Positions 37,088 through 45,946 of a DNA stretch of 64,000 bases are shown here, piece after piece (position 1 is the stretch's first letter; each line of letters begins with the position of its first letter). This DNA comes from Ferruginibacter sp. (GTDB lineage Bacteria; Bacteroidota; Bacteroidia; Chitinophagales; Chitinophagaceae), in the NCBI GenBank assembly GCA_013141435.1, contig JABFQZ010000008.1:60818-124817 (forward strand), written 5' to 3'. Made by a program: the position numbers and the translations under genes. The notes beneath the pieces were generated by a model that saw nothing but the letters and a program-made list of their open reading frames with translations, made no database searches and was not told the origin of the DNA.

Positions 37088-37372
37088 CTACTTTTTTGCC
37101 TTAAACCATTTTTCGGCTTTGGGGTTTCGATGTGGGCAACCTGGCCAACAACACGGGCGCTTTTTGCCATTCAAAATATCTTCTTGTAATCTTACTACAT
37201 GTTCTTTTCTTGTTTCTATTTTTTTTACAATCGATGTCCAGCAAATCCATTCATTTTGAGCAAGTGGAGTAAGGTTATTCCACTTTACTAATAACTTGGG
37301 GTTGCTGTCCAAAACAATTTTAATATCATTTGGCAGTTCATGAAACGTAAAATTAGTAGCATTTTTTTTCAT
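37088..37372 (-). CDS. YdeI/OmpD-associated (OmdA-like) small protein
   Basis: A 94-residue protein resembling the YdeI/OmdA C-terminal domain. A helical region with WNNLTPLAQNEWICWTSIVKK (about 31-51) is followed by KKIETRKEHVVRLQEDILNGKKR. The C-terminus has CCWPGCPHRNP, a cysteine/histidine cluster that could bind metal. The function of the family is poorly defined. It is part of the ArsR cluster, 54 nt after the exported VOC gene and 39 nt before the DUF1801 gene. Confidence 0.7.
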   Translation of the reverse strand: MKKNATNFTFHELPNDIKIVLDSNPKLLVKWNNLTPLAQNEWICWTSIVKKIETRKEHVVRLQEDILNGKKRPCCWPGCPHRNPKAEKWFKAKK

Positions 37373-37426
37373 AAAAACGTTGCAGTTATTTTTTTTAAGT
37401 AACTAATCTACCACTCATTTTTTATT

Positions 37427-38032
37427 TTATCTAAGCTCAGAAAGTATTATTTTTTTTTGGTTAAGTGTGTTCTTCATTGCCTTTTCTCTAACTTTTATAT
37501 CATCGCTGTTTATAAGGTCAAAATATTCAATAGGCACTACCTGCCACGACAACCCATACTTATCTTTACACCAACCACAAGAACTTTCTTTACCTCCGTT
37601 TGTTGTTAAGGCATTCCAATAATAATCTACCTCTGTTTGGTCTTTGCAATTAATAACAAATGAAACCGATTCGTTAAATTTGAAAAATGGACCAGCTGCC
37701 AAAATACTTAATTCCATTTCTGCAATTTGTATAACTGCGGTTTCAAAGTCTGCTCCGCCTGCTTCTGGTGCATTTTTATATTTGCGATGCTCTTTCAATT
37801 TACCTTCTTTAAATATTGATAAATAATAATCCGCTACTGCTTTTGCATCTTTAGTTTCCACCCAAATACAAGGAGTGATTTTTTGTGAAATCTTATTGAT
37901 GTTTTTTGCAAAAGTTTGATTGGTTGAAGTATCAATTTTTCTGTTTTTAGGAGATTTCTGTTGCGAATTTCTACAACCCATAATATTAAATATAATTAAT
38001 GCTGTAAAAAATGAAAGAGTACCTTTTTTCAT
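37427..38032 (-). CDS. VOC (PhnB-like) domain with an N-terminal lipoprotein signal
   Basis: A 201-residue protein. Residues 1-20 read MKKGTLSFFTALIIFNIMGC, a basic, hydrophobic signal ending in a lipobox-like cysteine, followed by a polar linker (about 21-50). Then comes a complete PhnB-like VOC domain (KITPCIWVETKDAKAVADYY at 51-70, GWCKDKYGLSWQVVPIEYF around 153-171). Such domains are normally cytoplasmic, so envelope anchoring is unusual. If the true start were internal, no ATG lies between residue 18 and the domain. It starts 4 nt after the AHSA1 gene. Confidence 0.75.
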   Translation of the reverse strand: MKKGTLSFFTALIIFNIMGCRNSQQKSPKNRKIDTSTNQTFAKNINKISQKITPCIWVETKDAKAVADYYLSIFKEGKLKEHRKYKNAPEAGGADFETAVIQIAEMELSILAAGPFFKFNESVSFVINCKDQTEVDYYWNALTTNGGKESSCGWCKDKYGLSWQVVPIEYFDLINSDDIKVREKAMKNTLNQKKIILSELR

Positions 38033-38036
38033 TGTG

Positions 38037-38531
38037 CTATTTATTTAAAGTAGTTAAAAGTGTTTCCAAATTGTACATTGACATTTTAAACCCTTCTGTA
38101 AAACCCATTTCTATCATTCTTTCTAAACGTACAAGCGATTCATTAAAAATTGTAATACTCACTTTTGTTATTTTATTTTGTTCACTAAAAGTATAATCCC
38201 AATCAGAACCAGGCAATTCAGGATTTTCAGCTTCATCGGCAAAAGCATTAAACATTTTAAAATTGGTTTTTGGAGTAATAGAAGTATATTTTTGAATTGA
38301 CCAATGCTCTTGTCCTTCGGGACTTACCATTGCATAAAAACGACGTCCCCCAATTTCAAAATTCATAAATTTTGTTTTAGAAACCCAGGGTTTTGGAGCA
38401 ACCCATTGGTCAAGAATTTCGGCTTTGGTAAATGCATCCCACACCAATGAAAGCTCGACAGCAAATTCTCTTCGTATGAATACTGTTTTGGTAGATTTAT
38501 CAACAGCAAAATCAAATAATAAATTGTACAT
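38037..38531 (-). CDS. SRPBCC / AHSA1 domain protein
   Basis: A 164-residue START-like fold protein with AHSA1 hallmarks: [29 protein letters not shown] (about 18-46) and [21 protein letters not shown] at the C-terminus. The fold forms a hydrophobic pocket that may bind a lipid or aromatic ligand; here the ligand is unknown. It lies 12 nt after an ArsR regulator gene, a very common pairing in bacteria. Confidence 0.85.
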   Translation of the reverse strand: MYNLLFDFAVDKSTKTVFIRREFAVELSLVWDAFTKAEILDQWVAPKPWVSKTKFMNFEIGGRRFYAMVSPEGQEHWSIQKYTSITPKTNFKMFNAFADEAENPELPGSDWDYTFSEQNKITKVSITIFNESLVRLERMIEMGFTEGFKMSMYNLETLLTTLNK

Positions 38532-38543
38532 TTTTATATTTTT

Positions 38544-38849
38544 TTAAGGTATTGCTAATACTTTTTCTAATTCATTAAATCTACTTTCCCAAATTTTTCG
38601 ATATTGCTCTAGCCAATTATCTATTTCTTTCATTTTTTCAATTTCAAGGGAGTAATAAATTTCTCTTCCTTTTTGCTCTTGTTTTACAAGTTCACACTCT
38701 GTAAGTATGCGTAGGTGTTTTGATACTGCTTGCCTTGTTGTATTAAAATTGTTGGCAATTGCTTTTGGTGTCATTGCCTGTAATGCAATTAAGGTAATAA
38801 TTGCCCGCCTTGTAGGGTCGGCTATTGCCTGAAAAATATCTCTACGCAT
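38544..38849 (-). CDS. ArsR family winged-helix transcriptional regulator
   Basis: A 101-residue repressor with the ArsR winged helix ([27 protein letters not shown] at 9-35, recognition helix [13 protein letters not shown] at about 37-49). The classical metal-binding ELCVCD motif is absent ([11 protein letters not shown] instead). It is therefore not an ordinary metal sensor and probably responds to another ligand or to its AHSA1 partner. It overlaps the upstream RibD-like gene by 8 nt and likely regulates the whole cluster. Confidence 0.88.
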   Translation of the reverse strand: MRRDIFQAIADPTRRAIITLIALQAMTPKAIANNFNTTRQAVSKHLRILTECELVKQEQKGREIYYSLEIEKMKEIDNWLEQYRKIWESRFNELEKVLAIP

Positions 38850-39417
38850 TGTTTATTGTGTTATAAACAAGTACAATTATTCCGCAATCAAATTGTTGAG
38901 ATGTTTTTAAAATTAGGTTTTGCATTGTTACAATTTCTTCAAAAATGGGCATTCCTTTTCCTAAAATAGATGGGTTTATAAAAAAATGAAATTCGTCTAT
39001 AAGCTTATTTTTTATTAATGCAGATACAAAAGTGCCACCACCATATACAATTATATCTTTTCCTTCTTTGTTTTTTAAATTTGTTATTTCATGTATTAAA
39101 TCTCCATTGTTTATTTCGGTATTGTTCCAAATAGATTTTGTGAGTGTTTTTGTAAATACAACTTTTGGTGTAGTAATTAATTTTAAGCCACCTTCGTATT
39201 CAGGGTGTTCAATATTTTTGGTTACATTTTCCCAGTAAGGTATAAAACCTTCGGCAAGTTTTCGTCCTAAAATTATTGTATCTACCGGCTCTGTAATTTC
39301 TTTTACATACCTAATTATATCGTCTGTCCATGCTAAATTCATCCAATCCATTTCTCCATTTTGCCCAGTAATAAAGCCATCAATAGTAATTTGTACTTGT
39401 AATTTTAATTTTCTCAT
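38842..39417 (-). CDS. RibD C-terminal / dihydrofolate reductase-like protein
   Basis: A 191-residue nucleotide-binding reductase-fold protein ([20 protein letters not shown] at 5-24, [13 protein letters not shown] at 45-57, [23 protein letters not shown] at 119-141). The fold is that of RibD-C/DHFR-like reductases using NADPH. Small stand-alone members are not true riboflavin or folate enzymes, and the substrate is unknown. It is the promoter-proximal gene of the ArsR cluster. Confidence 0.85.
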   Translation of the reverse strand: MRKLKLQVQITIDGFITGQNGEMDWMNLAWTDDIIRYVKEITEPVDTIILGRKLAEGFIPYWENVTKNIEHPEYEGGLKLITTPKVVFTKTLTKSIWNNTEINNGDLIHEITNLKNKEGKDIIVYGGGTFVSALIKNKLIDEFHFFINPSILGKGMPIFEEIVTMQNLILKTSQQFDCGIIVLVYNTINNA

Positions 39418-39584
39418 TTATAATATTTTTAATTGCGAAACCAATTGATTGCAAATATAGGTCAAACTTTTTTATTACAATATATATTTTAACTTAAAAA
39501 AGGTAGTTGTAAAACTAAGTAAGTTGGGGAGTTGTAAAATTGCTGCGTGCATACAATATTTAACAAAACATATCATTTTTCCCT

Positions 39585-39592
39585 TATCTTTG
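39585..39592 (+). promoter_or_regulatory. -7 box of secDF
   Basis: TATCTTTG matches the Bacteroidota -7 element and lies 46 nt before the secDF ATG. No exact TTTG is found at the expected upstream distance. Confidence 0.4.
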
Positions 39593-39638
39593 CGCCCTTA
39601 TAAAATATAAACAACGCTTAAAATTAAAGAAATTCAAT

Positions 39639-42599
39639 ATGAAATTTAAAGGTTTAGTTTGGTTTTTTACCATTGCACTTATTCTTATTTCCCTTTGGGA
39701 ATTATCGTACACATGGGTAGTACGCAATTACGAAAACAACGTAAAAGCACAGGCTACTAAGCTTGTAAAAAATCAAACAGCGGGCTTATCTGTAGATGAT
39801 AAAGATGCGGTAATAAAAGCAAAAACTTTGCATATTTTGGATAGTACAAAGGATAAAGAAATTTTTCCAATATTTGGTACTTCGTATCAAAAATGTAAAG
39901 AGTACGAACTTAACCTAGGGTTAGATTTGCAAGGCGGTATGGGTGTTACAATGGATGTAAGCTTGGAAGGGCTTTTAAAATCGTTGAGCAATAACCCTAA
40001 AGATGCTACTTTGCTAAAAGCTTTACAAACTGCTAAGGCTGAAAAACTAACATCGGAAGGTAATTTTATTGACTTGTTTAGCAAAAACTATATTGCTCAA
40101 AATGGTGCAAATAAATTGGCATTATTGTTTTCGGGTGCTAATAAAGAAGTGAAAATTGGAGATAATGATGCTCAAGTAACTAGCAAAATTAAAGAAATAG
40201 GAAAGGGTGCTATAAACCAAACCTACAAAATATTACAAAAGCGTATTGATAAATTTGGTGTAGCACAACCTAACCTAAATTTAGATGCTAATAAAGGAGT
40301 TATAAATGTAGAGCTTGCTGGTGTTACTAATGCCGAAAGAGTTCGTAAATTTTTACAATCGTCGGCAAATTTACAGTTTTGGAGTGTGGTTATGTTAAAA
40401 GATCAAAATTTTCAAAAATCGTTTGCTGATGCTGATAAAGCTTTAGCTAAATTTTTGAAAGCCGATACTGCTACAAACCTTACTGCTGCCGAAAAAGCTA
40501 AAAGAGATTCGAGCGCTACTGGCATTATGTCTACAGTGTTGCAATTTCCTTTAGATCCTAAAACTGGACAATTGTACGAAACACCATATATTGGTATGGT
40601 AGCTTCAAAAGATACATCATTACTTAATTCTTACATCAACAATCCTATTTTTAGTTCGTTATTGGGCAGCAATGTAAAATTGATGTATGGTGTACAACAA
40701 AAAGGAAAAGCAGGTTCTTACTTTGAATTATATGCATTAGAAAAAGTAAATGGAGGCGAAAAGGCACCTTTAGAAGGTGATGGTGTTGCTGAAGCTAGCC
40801 AAGGATATGATGATAAAGGCAAGCCATCTATTAAAATGCAAATGACGGCTGCAGGTTCTAAAACTTGGGCAAATTTAACCGAAAAAAACAACCAACGTTT
40901 TGTTGCCATTTCGTTAGACGATGCTGTATATTCTGCGCCAAGAGTAAATGGTAAAATAGAAGGTGGAAATACCGAAATATCAGGAACATTTACGGTAGAA
41001 GAAGCACAAGATTTATCGAATGTTTTAAAATCGGGTAAACTAGATGCTCCAGCTAAAATTGTACATGAGCAAATTGTAGGTGCTACTATAGGGCAAGATG
41101 GATTAATTGGTGGTAGAAATGCATTTTTAATTGCATTTGCTGTAATATTTATTTTGATGTTGGTGTACTATAATACTGCCGGCTGGGTTGCCAATATTGC
41201 ACTAATTTTTAACTTATTGTTTACAATTGGTGTATTGGCTATGTTTGGCTTTACACTTACTGCTGCTGGTATAGCAGGTTTGGTACTTACTATTGGCCTT
41301 GCGGTAGATACAAACGTAATTATATTTGAGCGTATAAAGGAAGAGCTTACAAATGGTAAAGCATATCCTAATGCAATTAGCGAAGGTTATCGCCGTTCGC
41401 TTGCGCCTGTGTTAGATGCTCACATAACTTCTTTGCTTACTGCATTTATTTTATTGTATTTTGGTTTAGGTCCAGTACTAGGCTTTGCTACAACACAAAT
41501 TATTGGTATTCTTTTATCATTATTCTGTGGTATTTTGGTATCAAGATTAATTACAGATTTACGTACCGATAAAAATCATCATTTTAATTATTTTACTGGC
41601 TTGTCTCGTAAAATTTTTAAACATGCAAATTTTGATTTTATAGGCAAAAGAAAAATTGCTTATGTAATTTCGGCAATTGTACTTTCGTTAGGTATTGCTT
41701 CGTTTTTTCATGGATTTAACGAAGGTGTGGAGTTTAAAGGCGGCAGAAGCTATACTGTAGCTTTTGATAAAAATGTAGCAAATGTAGATGTGCAAGATGA
41801 TCTTGCAAAATCTTTTAATGGTGAGTTTCCGGTAATAAAAACTGTAGGCGATAGAAAGCATTTAAACATTACAACATCTTATTTAATAGAAAAAGAAAAC
41901 GTAGATATTGAAGTAAGAACTAAATTGTACGAAGGTTTAAAGAAAGTATTACCTACAAATTTGAGTTACGAAGATTTTAGCAGGGTTAATATTCAAAGTT
42001 CTGCAACTGTACTTCCATCAATATCAGATGATTTGAAGCGTGGAGCTATTAAGGCTACAATATTTGCCATGTTGGCAATTTTTATTTACATATTTATCCG
42101 TTTTAGAGATTGGAGATATTCTGCTGGTACTATTGTTACATTAATACATGATGTATTGGTTACACTTGCTGTATTTTCTTTCTTAAAAGATATTGTACCT
42201 TTCCCTTTAGAAATAGATCAGCATTTTATAGCTGCTGTATTAACAGTAATTGGTTTTAGTATGAACGATACCGTAATTGTATTTGACAGAATTAGAGAGT
42301 ATAGCAGAGATATGAAAGGTGCAGATAAACCTACAATAATAAATAAAGCCATTAACGATACATTGAGCCGTACAATTATGACATCGCTTACTGTATTTTT
42401 AACCTTACTTATTTTATTTATTTTTGGTGGTGAGGTTACCAAAGGTTTTGCATTTGCGATGATGATAGGTGTTATTACAGGTACTTATTCATCTATATTT
42501 GTAGGAGCACCAATATTGGTAGATTTTGCAAAAGATAAACCTCTTGGAGCTGCAAAAGAAACATCTACAAAAAAGAAAGAAAAAGCGCCCGAATTATAG
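39639..42599 (+). CDS. secDF: Protein translocase SecDF fusion
   Basis: An inner-membrane accessory of the Sec translocon that uses the proton gradient to help pull proteins across. The 986-residue protein joins both subunits. The SecD half (about 1-650) has GLDLQGGMGVTMDV near 92-105, a large periplasmic P1 domain, SGKLDAPAKIVHEQIVG and GLAVDTNVIIFERIKEEL. The SecF half (about 660-975) has GVEFKGGRSYTVAF and GFSMNDTVIVFDRIREY. Twelve membrane segments are expected. The natural fusion is usual in Bacteroidota. Export by SecDF feeds the many signal-peptide proteins and T9SS substrates in this window. Confidence 0.96.
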   Translation: MKFKGLVWFFTIALILISLWELSYTWVVRNYENNVKAQATKLVKNQTAGLSVDDKDAVIKAKTLHILDSTKDKEIFPIFGTSYQKCKEYELNLGLDLQGGMGVTMDVSLEGLLKSLSNNPKDATLLKALQTAKAEKLTSEGNFIDLFSKNYIAQNGANKLALLFSGANKEVKIGDNDAQVTSKIKEIGKGAINQTYKILQKRIDKFGVAQPNLNLDANKGVINVELAGVTNAERVRKFLQSSANLQFWSVVMLKDQNFQKSFADADKALAKFLKADTATNLTAAEKAKRDSSATGIMSTVLQFPLDPKTGQLYETPYIGMVASKDTSLLNSYINNPIFSSLLGSNVKLMYGVQQKGKAGSYFELYALEKVNGGEKAPLEGDGVAEASQGYDDKGKPSIKMQMTAAGSKTWANLTEKNNQRFVAISLDDAVYSAPRVNGKIEGGNTEISGTFTVEEAQDLSNVLKSGKLDAPAKIVHEQIVGATIGQDGLIGGRNAFLIAFAVIFILMLVYYNTAGWVANIALIFNLLFTIGVLAMFGFTLTAAGIAGLVLTIGLAVDTNVIIFERIKEELTNGKAYPNAISEGYRRSLAPVLDAHITSLLTAFILLYFGLGPVLGFATTQIIGILLSLFCGILVSRLITDLRTDKNHHFNYFTGLSRKIFKHANFDFIGKRKIAYVISAIVLSLGIASFFHGFNEGVEFKGGRSYTVAFDKNVANVDVQDDLAKSFNGEFPVIKTVGDRKHLNITTSYLIEKENVDIEVRTKLYEGLKKVLPTNLSYEDFSRVNIQSSATVLPSISDDLKRGAIKATIFAMLAIFIYIFIRFRDWRYSAGTIVTLIHDVLVTLAVFSFLKDIVPFPLEIDQHFIAAVLTVIGFSMNDTVIVFDRIREYSRDMKGADKPTIINKAINDTLSRTIMTSLTVFLTLLILFIFGGEVTKGFAFAMMIGVITGTYSSIFVGAPILVDFAKDKPLGAAKETSTKKKEKAPEL

Positions 42600-42626
42600 T
42601 TTTGAAAGTTTTTATATTATTACATA

Positions 42627-42658
42627 AAAAAATCCTCGAAAATTCGGGGATTTTTTTT
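42627..42658 (+). terminator. Intrinsic terminator of secDF
   Basis: AATCCTCGAA (42631-42640) pairs, with one G-T wobble, with TTCGGGGATT (42643-42652), extended by flanking A/T runs and followed by a T-tract. Confidence 0.8.
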
Positions 42659-42747
42659 ATCTTAAAGTTTTATGAACATTTAGCAAAAAATCATTGTGGT
42701 ATTATAACTAAACAAGTTTTACAAAATAATTATTCAATAAACTAGCA

Positions 42748-43500
42748 ATGAACCGCTCCTCATTTTTAAAACAACTTTTGGCTGCGGCCATTGTAGGCAA
42801 ATTACCTGTATCTATTACAAAAGAATTTAGAAAAATATATTTGCTGCAATGTTTTATTGCAGGCTTTAGGCATTACGAAGGTATGAGTTTATTAGCCACT
42901 ATGAAAGAAGGGGATTTGCTTGAGCTGATACGTGAGCCTAAAAACGAATTTGATGATTGTGCTATAGCTCTGCATTATCAAAATAAAAAAATAGGTTTTA
43001 TACCAGCAGATACCAATGAAATGCTTAGTTACTTGATAGATGCTGATGCCCTAAGTTTATTTGCTGTAATAACACATGTAGAAAAAAATGCTCAACCATG
43101 GGAAAACATAGCAGTAGCCATATATTTTGTACAAGAAGTAAACAAAGATTTGCCAGCACATGCAAGTTATCTTACTCGTATAGAAGCTCCACATTATCGT
43201 AGCCTCAATAATAAAAAGAAAAAAAATGCTAACGATCATGAAGAGCTATTTAGTTTAGCCGATTTGTTTGATACTACAGATAGAATTATAGATTTAGATA
43301 AAATACCAGAGCACCATAAAGACGCAAAAAAAGAATTGGAAAAATATTTTGCCGATTACCCAATAGAAATAGAAGAAAAAGGGAATTATGTACATGTAAA
43401 AAATGATGGTATTTATTCATTTTTGTATGATATAAAACAAGAAGTGATAAAGAGAATTAATAAAGAAGGAAAAGAATTTTTGGAATTCTTTTTAGAATAA
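42748..43500 (+). CDS. HIRAN domain protein
   Basis: A 250-residue protein. The first 20 residues (MNRSSFLKQLLAAAIVGKLP) are basic then hydrophobic, like a weak export signal or membrane helix. The HIRAN domain spans about 30-130: IAGFRHYEGMSLLATMKEGDLLELIREPKNEFDDCAIALHY (split here: EPKNEFDDCAIAL and KKIGFIPADTNEML). HIRAN folds bind 3' ends of single-stranded DNA in eukaryotic HLTF; bacterial stand-alone roles are unknown. The charged C-terminus (about 150-250) has no known domain. The gene is first in a row with rnhA and yraN, each separated by 36 nt. Confidence 0.8.
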   Translation: MNRSSFLKQLLAAAIVGKLPVSITKEFRKIYLLQCFIAGFRHYEGMSLLATMKEGDLLELIREPKNEFDDCAIALHYQNKKIGFIPADTNEMLSYLIDADALSLFAVITHVEKNAQPWENIAVAIYFVQEVNKDLPAHASYLTRIEAPHYRSLNNKKKKNANDHEELFSLADLFDTTDRIIDLDKIPEHHKDAKKELEKYFADYPIEIEEKGNYVHVKNDGIYSFLYDIKQEVIKRINKEGKEFLEFFLE

Positions 43501-43536
43501 TACATTTACAAAAAAAATGATTTAACACATAAAAAT

Positions 43537-44022
43537 ATGAGCCAAATTACACTATATACCGATGGTGCTGCCCGTGGAAACCCAGGCAGAGGTGGCTATG
43601 GAGCTTTGCTAATTTTTGGAAATCACAAAAAAGAAATATCGCAAGGTTTTTTGCATACAACCAATAACAGAATGGAGCTGTGGGCTATTATAGCAGGCTT
43701 AGAAGCAATAACAAGAAGAGAAATACCTGTAACAATTTATAGCGATAGTAAATATGTAATAGATGCTATAACCTTAGGCTGGTTAGAAACTTGGATGAAA
43801 ACAAATTTTAAAGGTGGTAAAAAAAATAGCGACCTCTGGAAAAAATACCATGCATTGGCAAAACATTTTACAATAAACTGTGTATGGGTAAAAGGTCATG
43901 CCGATAACCCTTACAATAATAGATGCGATGAACTAGCTACTGCCGCAGCAGATGGTAAAGATTTGATAGCTGATACCATTTACGAAATATCGCAAAATGA
44001 CAATAGCAATAAATTGTTGTAA
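43537..44022 (+). CDS. rnhA: Ribonuclease HI
   Basis: Degrades the RNA strand of RNA-DNA hybrids (primers, R-loops) in the cytoplasm. The 161-residue protein has the four catalytic acids in place: LYTDGAARGNPG near 6-17 (Asp), NNRMELWAI near 46-54 (Glu), IYSDSKYVIDAI near 67-78 (Asp) and NNRCDELA near 127-134 (Asp). The basic handle region is present (KTNFKGGKKNS). It lies 36 nt after the HIRAN gene and 36 nt before yraN. Confidence 0.95.
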   Translation: MSQITLYTDGAARGNPGRGGYGALLIFGNHKKEISQGFLHTTNNRMELWAIIAGLEAITRREIPVTIYSDSKYVIDAITLGWLETWMKTNFKGGKKNSDLWKKYHALAKHFTINCVWVKGHADNPYNNRCDELATAAADGKDLIADTIYEISQNDNSNKLL

Positions 44023-44058
44023 AAAAAATGTTGCACAAAAAAAACTTTTATAACCCCA

Positions 44059-44415
44059 ATGGCAATACACAATGATACCGGAAAAAAGGGAGAAGCACTT
44101 GCCATAAAATGGTTTGAAGAAAAAGGCTTTGAAATTTTACATACCAATTGGCGTTTCAAAAAATTAGAAGTAGATATAATTGCGGCTTACAATTCTATCT
44201 TACATTTTATAGAAGTAAAAGCGGTTACAACCTTAAAATTTGGTTACCCCGAAGAAAAAGTAAGTGCAAAAAAAATAAAAAATATTATTAATGCATCAGA
44301 AGAATATTTGCATCAAAACCCTAAGTGGCAGCGCATTCAGTTCGATGTGCTTTCCGTAACATTGTTAAAAGAAGAAGAAGTAAAATATTTTTTTATTGAA
44401 GATGTTTATTTGTAA
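44059..44415 (+). CDS. YraN family (UPF0102) nuclease-fold protein
   Basis: A 118-residue protein with the restriction-endonuclease-like core of UPF0102: GEALAIKWFEEKGFEILHTNWR (11-32), LEVDIIAAYNSILHFIEVKA (36-55, giving the D...ExK pattern) and a C-terminal FDVLSV. The family is thought to be a Holliday-junction or structure-specific nuclease, but this is unproven. Its end overlaps the convergent CYTH gene by 23 nt. Confidence 0.85.
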   Translation: MAIHNDTGKKGEALAIKWFEEKGFEILHTNWRFKKLEVDIIAAYNSILHFIEVKAVTTLKFGYPEEKVSAKKIKNIINASEEYLHQNPKWQRIQFDVLSVTLLKEEEVKYFFIEDVYL

Positions 44416-44932
44416 AATTTGAATCTACCAGCATATCGCTGTAAGAGTTTTTCATATAATTGGATTGTTCAATCCCAAAAAAATGAGCAAAATAATTGCA
44501 CTGCTCTTGTAGTTTTTCTATCTCAACATCACCAGTATTATCTATTGCTTCTACCTCCAAAAAAGTACCAAGGTTTTCTACAATATCAAAATGTATTTTT
44601 ACATTTTCTACAAAATATATTCGTCTTTTTTTTTCTACAATTATTTTTATGCTGTGTAGTTTTCCTAAAATATCTTTTAGCGTTTTATCTGGTAAATGTT
44701 TGTATAATAATATATCCGACTGTTTTGGGCCAACTATATTTTGCCTATTGTACCAAATTAGTGCATTTTCAATATTACCCTCTCGTAATTTTAATCGACC
44801 TAATTGTACTGTATAATAAGTATCTATTTGATTATCCTCTCCTATAAAAATTGGATTTAACGATTGCAACTTTTGCTCCAAAGCTACTAAATCGTTTATC
44901 TTGGCTTTAAACTCAATATTTAGTATTGCCAT
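44393..44932 (-). CDS. CYTH domain protein (CyaB / class IV adenylate cyclase-like)
   Basis: A 179-residue protein counted from the ATG at 44932 (MAILNIEFKAKI). The longer in-frame extension overlaps the upstream esterase gene and is not needed. The CYTH signature ExExK appears as IEFKAKI in degenerate form, with RLKLREGNIENALIWYNR (about 50-67) and KKRRIYFVENVKIHFDIVENLGTFLEVEA (catalytic-tunnel strands). These enzymes act on triphosphates (adenylate cyclase, thiamine triphosphatase or polyphosphatase). The reaction here is unknown. The start lies 5 nt after the esterase stop, so they form an operon. Confidence 0.8.
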   Translation of the reverse strand: MAILNIEFKAKINDLVALEQKLQSLNPIFIGEDNQIDTYYTVQLGRLKLREGNIENALIWYNRQNIVGPKQSDILLYKHLPDKTLKDILGKLHSIKIIVEKKRRIYFVENVKIHFDIVENLGTFLEVEAIDNTGDVEIEKLQEQCNYFAHFFGIEQSNYMKNSYSDMLVDSNFTNKHLQ

Positions 44933-44937
44933 ATTTA

Positions 44938-45747
44938 TTATTTTCCCCAAGCCCAGTTTAAAAATGATGGAAATGATTTTGCCCAAGTTTGTATATCATG
45001 TTTACCATCGGCAATTTCAAGGTATTTTATACTATCATCTTTATAGCCTTTAATTTTAAGCTCATCAATAAAGCTTACAACATCATCAATAGCATCTATA
45101 ACTCCATTTTTGTTTCTGTCGGCTGTTTCATCTTGCGTGCCTACTTCAAAAAAGAATTTTAGCCAAGGGTAATGATTACCTTCTCTTACTTGCCTATGCA
45201 TTATTCTATCTAAACTTTCATCAAATGTAATATCATCTTGATCTTTATCTCTCCACCACAGTGAGCCACTAAATACCCCAACTTTAAAAAATTCGTTGGC
45301 GTTATTCCACACAATATCTAAAGCAGATAAACCACCCAACGAAAAACCAGCAAACGATTTTTCTTTAAAAGAAATTATAGAATATTTTTCTCTTATGTAT
45401 GGTATTAATTCTTCTAATATAAATTTAGTATACAAATCTGCTTTAGCTCCTCTCCCTTTATAATCTACAATATTTGCTGTACCATATTCGTTTTTTCTAT
45501 CTACAGAGCAGTGTATGCCTACACAAAAAACGGGTTCAATATTTCCCTCTAAAAATGCATCATTCAATATATTATCGAACGCCATTTTGCGCAAATCTTG
45601 CCCATCGTTTATAAGCAATAAACTTATTACCGATTGTTTAAAATATTCAGTCGAATAATAACAATCTATCAATACATCTCTGTTTAAAAAAACAGATTTA
45701 ATTGTAAGATTATCAGAAATAATTTGTTTTGTTTGTTCTTTTACCAT
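44938..45747 (-). CDS. Esterase family alpha/beta hydrolase
   Basis: A 269-residue cytoplasmic protein of the esterase D / enterochelin-esterase-like group, read from ATG 45747 (MVKEQTKQII); a TTG three codons upstream is less likely. The nucleophile elbow is GFSLGG (Ser about 139), with INDGQDL near residue 46 for the oxyanion side and DGKHDIQTW near the C-terminus carrying the catalytic histidine. An EF-hand-like stretch DRNKNGVIDAIDD (about 205-217) is unusual for this fold. It is divergent from the ATP-grasp gene and upstream of the CYTH gene by 5 nt. Confidence 0.85.
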   Translation of the reverse strand: MVKEQTKQIISDNLTIKSVFLNRDVLIDCYYSTEYFKQSVISLLLINDGQDLRKMAFDNILNDAFLEGNIEPVFCVGIHCSVDRKNEYGTANIVDYKGRGAKADLYTKFILEELIPYIREKYSIISFKEKSFAGFSLGGLSALDIVWNNANEFFKVGVFSGSLWWRDKDQDDITFDESLDRIMHRQVREGNHYPWLKFFFEVGTQDETADRNKNGVIDAIDDVVSFIDELKIKGYKDDSIKYLEIADGKHDIQTWAKSFPSFLNWAWGK

Positions 45748-45871
45748 GAAATTCAAAATTAACGATTCGGTGTTAAAATAAATAATTGGATTATTAACAA
45801 GATGTACATAAAAAATATTTTCTCATTACTTTACTTCAACTTTTCTTAAGAATTGGTTATTAATTAAATAA

Positions 45872-45903
45872 TTTGTTTTAATGGCAAAAAAAAAATATAT
45901 TTG
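45872..45903 (+). promoter_or_regulatory. Consensus promoter of the ATP-grasp gene
   Basis: TTTG (45872-45875 region) and TATATTTG (45896-45903) are 20 nt apart, a full Bacteroidota promoter. The ATG lies 43 nt downstream. It is in the 199-nt space shared with the divergent esterase gene. Confidence 0.6.
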
Positions 45904-45946
45904 ATTTAGTTGTTTGTTTACACTTTAACTCACTAAAAAAACGTTT

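Noticed and set aside
44419..44847. 142-codon plus-strand frame
   Set aside because: Antisense to the CYTH gene and rich in Phe/Leu/Cys, as expected of a shadow.
44933..44986. N-terminal extension of the CYTH protein
   Set aside because: It overlaps the end of the esterase gene; the domain begins properly at MAILNIEF.
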